Assembly: GCA_002179805.1 (NCBI GenBank)
Contig: NAVB01000506.1
Span: 1-64,000, forward strand
Length of the DNA: 64,000 bases
Direction of reading: 5' to 3'
Source: Acanthamoeba lenticulata
Lineage: Eukaryota > Discosea > Longamoebia > Acanthamoebidae
A program made the position numbers and the translations under genes. The notes under the pieces are model-generated. The model searched no databases. It saw only the letters and a program-made list of their open reading frames with translations, and had not been told where the DNA came from. Shown piece by piece: positions 35,078 through 48,000 of this stretch; the first letter of the stretch is position 1; every line of letters begins with the position of its first letter.

Positions 35078-38053
35078 TCAGAAGGCGAGCTTGGGCAGCT
35101 CGATCTCGTGCTCGACAAGCTCGCCCTTTTCCTCACGCATCTTGCGGTCGGCCGCCGCGGCTGCGACCAAGTGTGCCATGCGGGGCCGCTTGGCCGGCGG
35201 TGGTGACGCGACGTTGGAGGTGACGGCCGGCGTCGATGGCGAACCACTGCCCGCAGCCGATGCCCGCTTGCGCTTACCGGCCGCCGGCGATGGCGTGGAT
35301 GTTGGCGCTGCGTTGGAGGCACCGTTGCGCTGTTGCTGCTTCTGCTTGTTATTGGTCGCTGGCGACTTGGCCTGCTGCTTGTTTTGCGGCTTCTGCTGCT
35401 TGGGCTGCTGCTGTTGCCCCTTGGCTGGCGACTTGGCTTGTCGCTGTTGCGGCTGCTGCTTGGGGTTCGCTGGCGACTTGGGGGCCTGTTGTTGCTGCTG
35501 CTGCTTAGCGGCCGGTGATTTGGCCTGCTGCTGCTGCTGCTGTCGCTGCTTGGGCTGCTGTTTTGGGTTCGCTGGCGACTTGGGTCCCTTGGCGGTCGGT
35601 TCTTGGCCCTGCTTCTGCTGCTTGGGCTGCTGCTGTTGCCCCTTGACCGGCGACTTGGCTTGCTGCTGCGGCTTGGGCTGCTGCTTCTGCTTCGCAGCCG
35701 GCGACTTGGTCTGCTGCTGCTGCTGCTGCTGCTGCTTGGGGTTGGCTGGCGACTTGGCCTGCTGCTGTTGCTTAGCGGCCGGCGACTTGGGCCCCTGCTG
35801 CTGCTGCTTGGGGTTGGCTGGCGACTTGGCCTGCGGCTGCTTCTGCCCCTTGGCCGGCGACTTGGTCTGCTGTTGCTGCTGCTGTTGGCCCTTGGCTGGC
35901 GACTTGGCTTGCTGCGGCTGCTTCTGCCCCTTGGCTGGCGACTTGGCCTCTGGCTTCTTCGGCTTCTGCTTCTGCTTCTTGGCGTTGGCCGGCGACTTGG
36001 CCTGTTGTGGCGGCGCCGTCGCTTCGGGCTGCGTCGGTCCGTTCGCCGGGCTCTCCTCCCCTTCCTCGTTCGTGTTTTTCCGGTTGTTCTTCCTCTTCTT
36101 GTTGCTGCTGCTCAGGGGCTGCGGACCCGATGCTGAGACCGCAGCGCTGTCGTCGGTTCGATCGAAAAAGATCGACCGGGACTGCGTCTCAGGCTTCTCC
36201 GTGGCCTCCGCCTCGTTGTCGCCGTCGTCGTGGCCGTCCTCAATCGCAGCGTCCTCCTCGGCTTTCCTCTTCTGCGGCGCAGCGGCCGACTGCTCGCGCT
36301 TGGCCTGGTTGGCCGCGGCCCTGTTTTTCCACTTCTCCTGCCACGGCCGCGGGGGCGGGGTCGCCTTGGCCTTCTTCCTCACCGTCTTGCTGGACACCTC
36401 TCGCGGTGGGCCCTCCTCGTCATCCTGGTCCTCCTCGTCTTCCACCTCGTTTTCGTCCTCCGCGCCGGCGTTGCTGTCGGTTGTCTTCTCAGAGACGATT
36501 TCCATCGCATCCTCGCCGTCCTCTGTGGCGGTGGACGATTCCACGATGGGCGCGGGCTCATAGGAGACGACATCGACCTCGCCCTTGCGCCGCCGGCGGA
36601 TCTTGATGACCACAATCTCGGGGCTCTGGTACACTTCGTCAAGTGCCGACTCTGGGATCTGCGGCCGCGAATCACTTGACGTGTCACCAAAGGACGCGAG
36701 GCGCGCAAAACACGCACACGACACGACACGAACGTACACGCTCTGCTATGAAGTTGGCGCTCTTGAGGTGCTGGTAGAACTCGGTTTCTGCATAGCTGCA
36801 TCCCACACAACAATTTCGAGCATTATAATTTAATAAATGTAACAAAAAAAAAGACGCACAGTAAATGAATAAATTTTTAAAACGCAGAGCGCACCTGTTG
36901 CGGCCGTAGGCGAAGAAGATCTCCGTGTCGGAGTGGGACAGCGACAGCAGCGCGAGCATGAGCGCCGGGATGGCTTCCGGCACGTACATCGTGTCGGTCG
37001 CTGGGTGGCCAGAAGACAAACACGCACACAAACAAGAGGGTAACATGAGCCGCAGCGCCATAAGCGCACGACGTGCTGAGAGTCCAGCTCTTGCCGTCGT
37101 CGTTGTTGTTGGTTGGCGTACCCACGATCAGGTCAAACATCTTGCCCTCGAGCGCTGGGCTGGCCTTGCCCCTGGAGTGGCGCAGCGGCGCGAGTCAGAC
37201 ACGGCAGATCAGGAAAAGGGACCACAGCCTAGCGTCGCACCATTCAAACTCCTCGGCCGTGAGGGAACCACCGGGGTGGGCGCTCGCCGTGACGTTCTTT
37301 CGCAGGATCTCCATGGTGGGGCCCATGTCCGTCAGCACCACGTCGGCCACGCCTGAAAGCAAGCAAACGCCGAGTCAGGGCGGGGTTGTTGTCGCGGAGA
37401 CGCACGATAGGAGCCAAAACGCGGCGCAACAATACCGAGATGCGAGAGGACGATGCCGACTAGACCGCAGCCGCTGAAGAAGACAACATCATGATGAGCG
37501 TCCACGTCGGGGAAAAAAGAAAACCACGTGTGTCCGTGTATATGTGTGTGTGTGTGTGTGTGAAGACGTACGCGCCTAGCTCGATGGCCGACGAGTGCTC
37601 AGCCCAGTAGCTGGGCGTGAAGATGTCATTCTTCTCAAAGTACTTGCTCAGCACGATGCTCTGCACAAGGAAGCCATAAGAGTAGAATCGCAGCTGAGTT
37701 AAAGGAGAAGCCAAACACATACCGAATCCCAAACGGTGGAACCCAAAGTCGCCTTGGACTGGTAAATCATGAGCTGCCCGTTTAAGTGTGGAGATTTTTG
37801 AGAAATTCACACAGATACAAACAAGATTAGCGATGAAAAACGTCAAGTAGTCATCCAACAAGGTAGGGAGCTCAAAATTGACAACGAAATCACGACGATC
37901 GCACAAAATCGCAAAAGATTCTCAAATCTGTACCTGCTTTCCGGAGGCGAGCTGGTGGTTGTAAGGCTTGTCGAAGCGGGCCCATGAGGGCAAGCCTTCT
38001 CGCTTCCATCCCCACGCCGCCAGCGCCTTCAGTCTGTCCTTCAGCGTCGCCAT
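35078..38053 (-). CDS. METTL21-type protein-lysine methyltransferase with Lys-Ser-Pro/Gln-rich tail
   Basis: The start is MATLKDRLKALAAWGW at 38053. Spliced exons give QLMIYQSKATLGSTVWDS, IVLSKYFEKNDIF, then IELGAGCGLVGIVLSHLG (class I SAM-binding motif E-x-G-x-G), VADVVLTDMG (acidic post-I), FEWCDARLW, FDLIVG-TDTMYVPEAIPALM (the family's D-V-Y region), SDTEIFFAYGRNR and AETEFYQHL. This order is that of Methyltransferase_16 (METTL21/EEF1A-KMT) enzymes, which methylate lysines of chaperones and elongation factors. The last exon (36680-35078) adds about 520 disordered residues: an acidic part, then 14 K-S-P motifs separated by Gln runs, then a basic end (GKRKRA, AKRPRM). The tail is not part of the family. 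The substrate cannot be told. Confidence 0.8.
37534..37561. repeat. TG dinucleotide microsatellite in intron
   Basis: About twelve TG units with slight interruption (GTATATGTGTGTG) lie in the intron just after the IELGA exon of the METTL21-like gene. It is a simple repeat with no function assigned. Confidence 0.8.
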
Positions 38054-38200
38054 CTCCACCGTATTGTTGCAATTTCCGAGCGCAATCTCTGCCCGGATCA
38101 AAAGCAGTTCTCTGTTCACGCTTACGTCAGCTTAACTCCGGCATGTTATTTAATTGTTTTCTTTTTCGTTCAGTGTTTTCGAACTCAACCAGAGATAGAG

Positions 38201-40080
38201 ATGGAGGTCCCAAGTGGCGACAACAGCCCGCGAGGCCAGGACGAGCAGGAGACGCCGCAAGAGGCGCGACAGCGGCTGCTTCGGCAAGAGATCATGAAGA
38301 TTCAACGTGATGCCGCTCTATCAGCGCAGGATAAGGCGAAAAAGATCCAAAAACTGATGATGCGCAGCTGGCAACCATCTGGCAACAGCACAGAAGGAGA
38401 GGGTGAGGTGTCGCCTCACTCCGACGCCCCCCTCAAAAAGAAGAAGCAATCTCGTGAGGAAATTACAAAAGTGACTTACGCCGTACGTTCTTGCCTCCTT
38501 CCGCGCCTTGCACGAGAACACGGTCTCGTGCCGCACAAGACTAACAAGCTGCTCTCCTCTCCATGTTGTGTAGGATGAGGCAGCTGGCATCCTGGGCTGC
38601 GCCCACTACAAGCGTTCGTGTAAAATCAAGGCTGACTGCTGTAAGCGCTGGTACTGCTGTCGCATCTGCCATGACGATGATCAGGACCATCAAATCAATC
38701 GGTTGCTGCCCTCCCCGTCAACCTCTTCGCTGGCCCGCCTCTTCTCACGACCTTCTTCCTTCAGATACGCTACAAAGAAGATGGTTTGCATGTACTGCTC
38801 GACCATCCAGCCCGTTGGTCCCAACTGCAACTCTTCTCAATGCAGTACGGCTCAAATTGATTGTTACCACCTCTTCCCTCCTCATACCCTTCTCATACAT
38901 TCGTCGAATCAAACATCACTTAGATGGCCGGCGACTTACGCACTACTACTGCGACCTGTGCAAGTTCCACGATGACGACGCTCAGAAGAACATCTATCAC
39001 TGTCCCGACTGCAAGATTTGTCGAATCGGCAAAGGCCTCGGCATCGACCGATTCCACTGCCAGAAGTGCAACATCTGTACGCCGTTTCACCTGCCCACTC
39101 GCCAGTCATCAGCGCATCAGTGACCTCATGCGTGGCTGCTTAAACCAGGCCTGTCGCTGGAGTACCGCGACCACAAGTGCATCGAGAACAGCCTCGGCTC
39201 CAACTGCCCTATCTGCCACGTCTACATGTTCACCTCCCGGTACACAATTTTCTGCGTTTGGTACACTTGAACGTTAAAGTGTAACGTGCTCACTTTGGTA
39301 CTGGCGCGCCAGGGATCCCGTGAGCTTCATGCGATGCGGACACGCGATTCACACCGCGTGCTACAAGTCCTACATCATGACCAACTTCACATGGTGCGCT
39401 CACCTGCTCACCCCAAGAGACCTACATGAGAGGACTGGATGATAATGATGATGATGGTGATGATATTCAGCCCGATTTGTCACAAGTCGATCCTGGACAA
39501 CCTGAGCTCGTGGATCAGGCGCATGGACAGGCTGGTCGATATGTCGACCATGCCCCCCGAGTACCGCGTCGCCAAGGCGACCATCTTTTGCAACGACTGC
39601 GAGCAGCGATCGACCGTGGCGTACCACTTTATCGGGCACAAGTGCCAGAACGAGGAGTGCGGGTCCTACAACACCAACGTCCTGTCCACCGAGGGCATGC
39701 CGCTCTTCTCAGCCAGCGGCCAGCTCCTCTCGTCGCCCGCCGACGAGGCCGACGCGGCAGCGGCCGCAAGCGGCGAAGGCAGCGGGAGCGTCGATGGCGC
39801 CGCGGCCTCAGCGACTGGGGCGGAGCCGCAGGAAGGCAATGGTGGTGACGATCAGACGGTGGATGGGCAGCAGCGACTGCCTGTGTATCAAGTGCTCCAC
39901 ATGCTCGACCAGAACGACTTCTCGGATTTGGACGAGGAGGAAGACGATGACGACGAGGACGATGATGAGGATGACGACAGCGCGGCAGAAATGAACGCGG
40001 AAGACGAGGACGATAGTGAGAGCGAGAATGAGAACGAGGGGGAGGCTGGTGAACACGCACCTCCTTGTTCGGGCCAGTGA
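38201..40080 (+). CDS. RCHY1: RCHY1/Pirh2-like E3 ubiquitin ligase (CHY, CTCHY, RING, zinc ribbon)
   Basis: The start is MEVPSGDNSPRGQDEQ at 38201, with an N-terminal helical stretch. Zinc modules then follow in the RCHY1 order: the CHY finger (GCAHYKRSCKIKADCCKRWYCCRICHDD, MVCMYCSTIQPVGPNC), the CTCHY finger (HYYCDLCKFHDDD, IYHCPDCKICRIGKGLGIDRFHCQKC), a RING-H2 (NCPICHVYMFTSR, FMRCGHAIHTACYKSY, CPICHKS), and the zinc ribbon (FCNDCEQRSTVAYHFIGHKC). An acidic tail of about 140 residues ends at TGA 40078-40080. The family ubiquitinates p53 in animals and MYB or iron-response factors in plants. About 7 exons are separated by short GT-AG introns. It starts only about 150 bp from the divergent METTL21-like start codon. 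Family assignment is firm; substrates are unknown. Confidence 0.9.
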
Positions 40081-40795
40081 TTTGCTGTGCAGCGGCTGGT
40101 GTTCTTCTCGCTCAACAGTCAAAACACTTGCCTCTTCCTCTTGTAGTTTTTTCGCTTTTGCTTTTTTTTATTTTTAATTTTATGTATTTATGAAAAGTGC
40201 TGTGGGGCTGTACACCACAGTTGTGATGAATGCTTTGCTTGCTTGCGCTGCCGTCTGCCCAGATCAGAGAGCTCATAGAAGGGCCAAACCAAGAGCGAGG
40301 GGCCAAGGTCTTGGGGAAGAGCTCCTCCGAGAGAAAGTCTCCCGATCGGCTCCGCCTCGCGCCCCAGCAGGTCCCGCCGCGTCTCCACCAGGCGCTGGCC
40401 GCGGCGGGGAGGCGATCGTGTTCCGGTCTCATCTGAGGGAAACTCGTCGCTGCTGCTGTTGCTGCTGCTAGGCAAGAATTAAAAAAATCATCGATTGTTG
40501 TTGTTGATGTTGCTCTGTCTCGTCGTCTTCTTCATAGTTGTCGTCCTGTCCTCCGGTCCCGATGCTGCTGGTCGCTCGGGCTATCGACCTTCCCCCGCCC
40601 CTCCGTCGCCCCCCTTCACGTCGTCTCACCCGGCCAGCTCCTCCTTCTCCTTCTTCTTCTTCTCCCGCTGACGACGATGATGATGATGTTCGACGACGAT
40701 GTTGATGTTGAAGTTGGAAGATGCCACTACACTTGATCACCACCGCCACCGCCCATCTGATCCTCCTCGTCGCGCTTTGAAGTCGCGTGTATGAA
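40081..40795. other. Convergent intergenic region
   Basis: This is the shared 3' flank of RCHY1 (plus) and the bHLH gene (minus). It contains a short GCT/GTT trinucleotide run near 40450 and a pyrimidine/GA-rich patch near 40640-40700. Several overlapping open frames without ATG support or conserved motifs are present; none is called. Confidence 0.4.
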
Positions 40796-43700
40796 TTACA
40801 TGTGGTGTTGCGGGTGGTGGTGGTAGGGATGTGGCTGTTGCTGATGCTGGCCGAGCCCGCTGCCGCCGTAGTGCTGCTGCTGCGGGTGATGATGGTGGGT
40901 CCCGCCGCCATAGTGCTGCTGTTGCTGCGGCTGGTGGTGGTAGTGATGGCCGTAGGCTGAGGCGGCGGACATCTCGGCGGCCGATGATGACGACGAAAGC
41001 GAGCTCGAGGTGGACGAGGATGTCGACGGCGTCGAGGAAGTCGTGGACGACGGGAAGTGGAGGTTGGCAAAGGTCGTGGGCTCGCCCTGGTCGGCCGCCC
41101 CAGACGTTGTTCGCCGTCGCTTGGACGTGGACGCGGTCGGGATCCCGTCGTTGGAGTTGTCGCTGTCGCGGCCCTCCACTCCCTCGTCGATGACGTGATG
41201 ATGAAGATGAGGAGTCCGGCCGTCGTCGTCGGACGGCACGCGGACCGGCCCTTCGCCGTCCCGCTCGCCTCGCCCATCATCGCCACCGCTGCCGCTTTGT
41301 TGGCTGTCGCTGCCGACGCTGTTGTGGCGTGAGTGCGGCGCGCCGACAATGTTGTTGTGGCGCTGTTGATTGTCCGTCGACGCCGACTCGGAGGAAGAAG
41401 AGGAGGAGGCTCCGGCGTCGCCCTCGCGCCCGCTGCCATTGCTGTCGCTGCCGCTACCTGCGCTGCTGTCCCCCGGGGAGCTGCGCCGAAGTCGCTTGGC
41501 GGACGGTTGCTGGCCCTCGCCAAAGCCGTCGCCGCCGTCGCTGCAGCGCTCATCAGCCGTGGCGGGCCGTCGCTCGTCTTCGTGCGACGACACGTCGTCC
41601 CCGTTGTTGCTGCCGCTGCCACTGCTGTCGCTGGTGGGCACGGTGGCGTTGTTGGCCGAAGTCGCATCGTCGTCGTTGCCACGGGTGAGGAAGGCGTCGT
41701 CGTCTTCCATCTTGACGCCCGGGACGAGGGCCTTGAGCCGCTTGTTCTCCGTGATGAGCTTGGCACACAGGTTTTGGACCTGCGTCAGGTGGTCGGCGGC
41801 CTCGGTGAGCACCTCCACCTTGGTTAATCGCCGATCGTTGGTCACCTGTCGACGCCGAATGACGTCAGCAACAAGATCCGTATGTGTGTGTTCCAAGCGC
41901 TTGCGGCCGCCGCGTACTTGCTGAGGCAGGAGGGTCTTGAGCCGCTCGATGGCGCCGTTCATGTCGCTGCGCCGCCGCTTCTCGGCCATGTTGTGCCGCT
42001 CCTTTCGCACCTCCTCAGCGTGGACCTCTTCGTTCTTGCTTCTGTCGGGGAGTCCCCGAGACGGTTAGCGAGCCGTCCACAAGCTTCATCCCAAGTCCGC
42101 GTGCCACACCCCGGAGAGAGGGGACTGGGGGGGGGGGAGGCTCGAGGGACTCACCTTTTGGCCTTGTTGTCAAGTTGGTCCCACTTGGAGTAGAGCTCGA
42201 GCAAATCTGTAGAGAAACGGCGGCAAGCCAGCGTGAGTGAATGCCCCACACACCACCCGCCAATCGCTTCAACCACAACAACCGCAACAACGCGCGCCTC
42301 TCTTCCTTCACTTCTTCTGCAGCGTCAGCGCGCGTTACACCCTCGCGGTCATGGCGTGCAACCGGAGGGCACACGCTCAAGTTTGGCGGAGAGGCCAACG
42401 ACAAAATTTGGTGTTTCCCGCGGAATGCGGGCCACGTCAGCAAAAAAATGTGCGGCGTGGATTTGGTAAAGAAAATGCGCGTGGAGAAGAGGGGCACGAC
42501 GAGGGATCGTGAGGTTACAGCGCCGTTCCTGCCGGTGGGGCGCGTTATTGGGCGGGGATGAGGGTGCAACCAATCTTTACGCGACGCGCACAGAAGAGGG
42601 GACCACAAAGGGTCTTCTTCTTCACCCCACCACCGGATCCGAACAGGCCACACAAAAGCCAGATGGATAGAGATGGATAAATAGATGCTGAAATCGCGAC
42701 ACACATCGCAACTAGAAAGAGGAAAAGTGACTGGAAGATTTGAAGGGGGGTGAACAATCCCGCGGATGGTGTCAAGAAATTTCTCCGAGGTCAATCGATT
42801 GTGATGGGCATAACAAAGACCATCAAGCATCGCGACATTCTTCACATCCGCAGAAGAGAGCGAGAGACACAAAGGGGTGGGGGGAAGAGCTCGTACCTTT
42901 GGGATTCATCGAGGCGGCTGTACGGCCTGCTGTGGGCTGCTGCTGCGTGGAAACCGAGGTGGACGATGGATGCAGCTGCGAACCGGCGCCGCTGGCGATG
43001 TGACTAAGCGATACGGCTGCTTGATGGGCTGCTCCATTGGCGCCAAGCTGAGTCGAGATCGAAGGTGCTGGGAGCTGGACGCCACGATCGCCACTGCCGC
43101 GCGTGGTAACTGTAGGCAGGCCATAGCCTGCCTCACCGCTACTTCGTTGTGTCGATGATCGAGGCGAAGATTTCTCGCTCAAGCTGCCACTGCTGCCGCT
43201 CAGTGCGCCCCCATGATTCGGGAAGGGGTTGGCGCTTCCACCGTAGAGACGATCCGAGTGGCCCGAAGTCGACAGGCCGTACGGCTGCTGCTGGGCCAGG
43301 CCGTACGAGGATGGACCAGGACCCAGGCTCCCTGATGGTGATGACTTGCCCATTTGATGCACGAGGCTGTCCTTGAACGCTTCGCCCAGCCTGGACATCT
43401 GGTGGGCGGCGGCGGCCGCTGAGAGGGCACTTACGCCCATGTCCGAGCCACCGGCCGACATCGACGAGGGTCCGCGGGCGACGCTCGACATTGGCGGCAA
43501 GACGCGCTCGCTCAGCAAGCTCGGTGACGATTGATGCAATCCGCCGTGGTACGGATGCGATGGGGGCTGTTGCGTGCCGCGCATGTTGGAGAAAGATGGA
43601 AAAGAAGGCCTGCAAGAGAGGCGAGCGAGCGAGCGAGCGCAATTGAGGGTGTTGGGATGGCAGGACATTAATGTTAGCTTTGCTTACCCCCTAATTTACC

Positions 43701-43860
43701 TCCAAATGTTCTTGTGCTGGTTGCAGAGGGAGGCTCGAAAAACGTACAGTTGCTGTTGACCTTGTTGGCCGTAGTAATTCTTCTCTCCATCGTAATCGTA
43801 TCCATCGGTAAGGCTCTGCCCTCCGCCATATCGCTGGTCTTGTGGACCTCCATAATTCAT
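40796..43860 (-). CDS. bHLH transcription factor with low-complexity flanks
   Basis: The first ATG in the spliced frame is MNYGGPQDQRYGG at 43860. Exon 2 (about 43610-42895) encodes a Ser/Gly/Ala-rich region. Exon 3 gives DLLELYSKWDQLDNKAKR. The bHLH domain then follows: RKERHNMAEKRRRSDM (basic region with the H-E-R DNA-contact pattern), helix 1 GAIERLKTLLPQ, an intron at about 41918-41850 that keeps frame, and helix 2 LTKVEVLTEAADHLTQVQNL, which runs into a leucine-rich extension (CAKLITENKRLKALVP). The rest is Ser/Asp-rich and ends in a His/Gln-rich tail (HHYHHQPQQQQHYGG), with TAA at 40796-40798. It probably binds E-box DNA as a dimer (family knowledge). The true start may be further upstream if a 5' exon was missed. 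Confidence 0.75.
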
Positions 43861-45016
43861 GTCGTATTGGCGAGCCGAATAGTAGTCGCCCGCAGGGAGC
43901 CGATCAGGCTCAGCAGATTGTTGTTGCTGCTGCTGCTGAGCCTGATCAAGGGCTTTCGCTAGTCTCTCTATCTTCGTTAAATTTAGCTATGACTATTGTT
44001 TTCCCTTCTGGCCTCTCGCTCTCTTGCAAGCGCTCGAGGACGGGGCAAAGGGGGGGTTGATGGCGCTGATGTGAGGCGGGGATGGATGCGGTCACCCCTC
44101 TCGTGAGCGTCCTTCTTAGAGTTCTTATTTCTCCCTCCTTTCCTTCTTCTTCTTCTTCTGCTTGCCCTGCCCTTGTCTAAGCGCTGGCTCGGAATGGGCG
44201 TGCCTCGTTGGGGTGGCAGGTCGGGTAAGGTGGTGGCCAAGAGCTAGTGAACTGTCTGGGAGGCTCGTGGCTTCCGCCTGTGCCCGTGTGCTGTGACTAA
44301 ACCGTCTCCTTCTCCTCGACTTCTCTTTCCTCCTGCACCACGAGACGAGAGAAATATTTGTTTGGTGCTTTTGTCGAGCAGGACACGTGCCGCCCCTAAG
44401 CGTGACGTCGCTGACGCCCGAATTTTCATACTCCGCCTACCATTCGGAGGCTGAGATCGATCCGGATTTCCGCCAGCCACCTTAACACCATATTACTTTT
44501 GCTGGCTTATGGAGAACACGTGTGGAATGTCTGATATCTTCTTGCCGTTTGAGGAAAAAATCGATTTTTACTGGCCCCATGTGCTGTGCCCCATGTGCGT
44601 GAGGGGCAATGACCTCATCAGGATTTGGGTCCCACGCATACCAGACCCAATGCTCGCGCATTGCTGGCCCTCCGGCAACATGCTCCGTGACGCTGATCAG
44701 GGCCTAACCTCGCTTCCTTGGCGCACATGTGGTGAAGCGAAGCTGTGGCGTGCCTGCGCTTGGGCCCTGTGCTTTGGCTGCGTAGCCGGCGGTTTTTGCC
44801 CGGCCGGTGCGTTTACGACCCCAGTTCCGGGCGGGACCGTCGCAGCCGAGCCTATTCACGCTTGTGCCTGCATCGATCTTGCTCGCATCTCGTTGCTTCA
44901 TTCTAAAGGTATAGCGATCCTTCCCATTGCTCCCAAGGCACACCGAGGCTCACTTCTTTGATTCGGCCTGCGCTCGTTCTTGGAAAAATGACATCTCCAG
45001 CAATCGTTGCGAGACG
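43861..45016. other. Divergent promoter region between bHLH and NCA2 genes
   Basis: About 1.15 kb lies between the two start codons. An ATG-started open frame of 150 codons (44509-44961, plus) is Cys-rich but matches nothing I know and abuts the NCA2 start, so it is more likely leader sequence. A TTCTTCTTC run lies near 44145. No RNA gene was seen. Confidence 0.4.
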
Positions 45017-48000
45017 ATGCTGTTTGCCCGTCGTGCCCAAGGCACGCGCCGGCGCCTCTCCACTTTGTTTGGTCTCATTGACGGCAACACGCATGACCTC
45101 TCCTTCCTGCCACACGAGGTTCGCCACCAAAAATCAGTGCTACCGCCGCTAAAGCTCACCCACGGTGTGCACACCGCAGCAAGAGAAGCTCTTTCAGGAG
45201 GCGTGTGCTGCGCTCACCAAGCAGTCGGTCGATTGGCACACGCTGCTGCACGTGACCGCTTCAATTGGACCCTTTATTGCTTATCACCACCGAGAGCAGT
45301 CCTCCTCTTCCTCTGCGGAGTCCTCGTCCTCATCTGAGACTGAACCTGCCGATGCAGCCGTAGACGCCGCTGACGTGCGACATCAGGTCTTGTTCGAGGC
45401 CAAGCTTTACCTTTTGGTTCGTTCTGGCACGCCGCTTCCTTCTCCCTCAGGCCTGGGGGAGTTTAGGGATAACCTAACCACGCGATTCGCTTCAGTGTCT
45501 AGTGGCAATTGCACAGAACCAAGCAGTGTGCGACAGCCTCCTGCCACTGGCATCGACAATCCAGCACCACCACCGCGAGTGGGCCCTCCGCGAGGACCGC
45601 CCCTTCTGGTTCGCTTTTTCTTTTTCATCTCTTTTTTGTAATATTTTTGCGATTTTGTAAATCATTTATTTATTTATTGATTGTTCGGCGGCCTGGATAG
45701 GTACTTGTACGAGAAGACGCCCTGGTATTGGTTGAATTACTTGGTCTTGCGACCTGGCGAAGTGCCGCACCCGCAGATCGAGCTGCGCGAGAAGCTTCGT
45801 GTACGCCTCACCTTACATTACTATCTACCAAGAGCACTCTGACCAATCCACAACACAAAACACATATCACGTGCAGCATCTGCGAGCGTTGGAGAAGAAC
45901 ACGTTCGCCTTCATAGGAGTGGGCAGCCGCATCCTGTCGCGCTACGAGGCGGTCGGAGGCCGAACCAGCCTGAGCGAACGGCTGCTCAACCTTGTTCACA
46001 AGAACCAACGTACGTCCTCCAACCCACTCACCACCCAGGGCTCGTTTGTCTTGAACACCACCATCATCTTCTCATCTCTTTTTATCTGTGATGGTGACGG
46101 TGCCGTTCAGTCCTGTTTCAGCGCTTCTTCACCATCCCCGATAGGTAGGCCGGCGTCCCAGTCTCGTGTAGAGAGAGAGAGAACAGATCACTGAGGCAAT
46201 AACAGGGACCAGGCGCAACGGGAGGCTGAGCGAGAGCACAGAAGGCAGGAGGGCCAAATGGGGGCGCCCGCCGAGCGGGAGCACTTGCGGCTTCATTCCG
46301 TCCTGCGTTCACTCAGCCGTTCTCACGTCCCTCGCGGGGAGGACGAGGCAGATGCTGAAGACGAGGATGGAAACGAGGGGCATGAGGACCTGTTGTACAA
46401 CTTGGCGCAGGGCATCGACCTGAGTCATTTTGATTACCACTCATCCGACTTTGTCCCCGCCGGTAACGATGAACCCTCTTCCTCCTCTGCCGTCGTCCCC
46501 AACATCGCCAGTACGTCTACACGGAATGCGTGGTATGGTGTGAATTATTTTTTACTATTTTATATACTATTTTTATTGTTGTAATATTTTGCATTTTGAC
46601 TCATTTAACTCCGCGACGGCCGCAGACGTGTACGCGCAACTGGTCGCCAATGTGAGCCAAGCAGCGACGTTCCGAGGCCGCATGCGGGACACGCTTGACG
46701 CGTACCGACGGCCGTCGGCTCTGGCAACCTCGTGGCTCAAATACTCGCTCATCGCTGCAGGCGTCGGGCTGGGCGTCGTGACCATCACCCGACGACGAGC
46801 TGACATCGTCGCGTGGATCACCGACTTCCGCGTTCTCGCCACCAACTTCCTCCACAAGAACGTGCTTCTTGTACATGTCCTCCTCCTTCCCCTTTCTACT
46901 TCATATTTTTTGCGCCTGACCGGCGGTCGTGCGGCAGCCGCTACAAGACGTGTATGAAACGATTCGCTATGAGAAGCGAGCCTTTACCATCATGGACGCT
47001 CGGTATGTGTGTTGCTCACCTCTCTCGCGCAAGTCTTCCAGTGTGGTGTGATGAGAGGCTGATCAGTGGGCACCAGAGCGCTCGAGGCCGACGTGGAATC
47101 GCTCCAGCGGATGGTTGACGAGTTTGTGCGCAAGGTAAGTGACCTCCATCGCAATGGTCAACCAAGCAGTTATCGTGCGCAGGCATGTTCCGTAACACAC
47201 CACTATGTCCACACGCAGACGAACCCGCAAATCGACGAGGCACGGCTGGCCGCGATCACCGAAGCGGCCGCCAATAGCGACATCTCGACCATCATGTGCG
47301 CTTCCGCCTTGAGTTTTACAATTATCATTTGTTTTCATGTGCCTCACTGGAGCGGGCCGCGAGCAGGCCGGTCTACGAGCGCGAGCTGGAGTCGCCCATC
47401 AAGAACGCGCTCTTTGGCGACCTGCTCTCATTGCTCCTGATTCAAGTTCACAAAGCCAAGGTTCCCTCGCTTGTGGTTCTCACACTCGGCACCCTTGTCG
47501 TCAGTTGTCTCATTCACGCTGGGCGCAGGTGGACGTAGCGCGGGCCATGCTGGCATTGGACAAGCTCATGCGCGCCAACGGTATTTTCACCGTTTATTTT
47601 ACATTACATTATTGTTCATGATCGGCTGATGTGACACCGGTGGGTTGGCTGGGGACCAGAGCTCAATTTCCAGTTGTTTGCGGTGACGCCCGCCCTACTG
47701 CTCCTGGGCGGAGTGAGCCGTTACTTCTACCGCCAACTCACCCATATCGACGGTGCATCCTGCCTTCTCGGCCGCGCGCCTGTGTGCTTGTCGACGCGAT
47801 GCTAAAGAGGCCGCTGTGCGCAGTGCGGAGAACGGTTCACCAGCAGATCCGGGAGACGCTGCGAAACGTGGAGCGCCTTCTCGACCTCGCTTCAGGACCA
47901 GCCTGGGCCAGCATGTCTTCCCGCCCAGCCGCCTCTGGCGCCCCGCCCAGGTCAGTGCGCTTCGTCGCCCTCGTGACGATTGATTGCGAGCTCGAGTGAT

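Noticed and set aside
40468..41766. 432-codon open frame overlapping the bHLH gene on the same strand
   Set aside because: It is an out-of-phase shadow of the Ser/Asp/His-rich region; the bHLH frame has the conserved domain.
44509..44961. ATG-started 150-codon Cys-rich open frame upstream of NCA2
   Set aside because: No family match, and it abuts the NCA2 start region; it is more likely untranslated leader. It could be revisited with RNA data.
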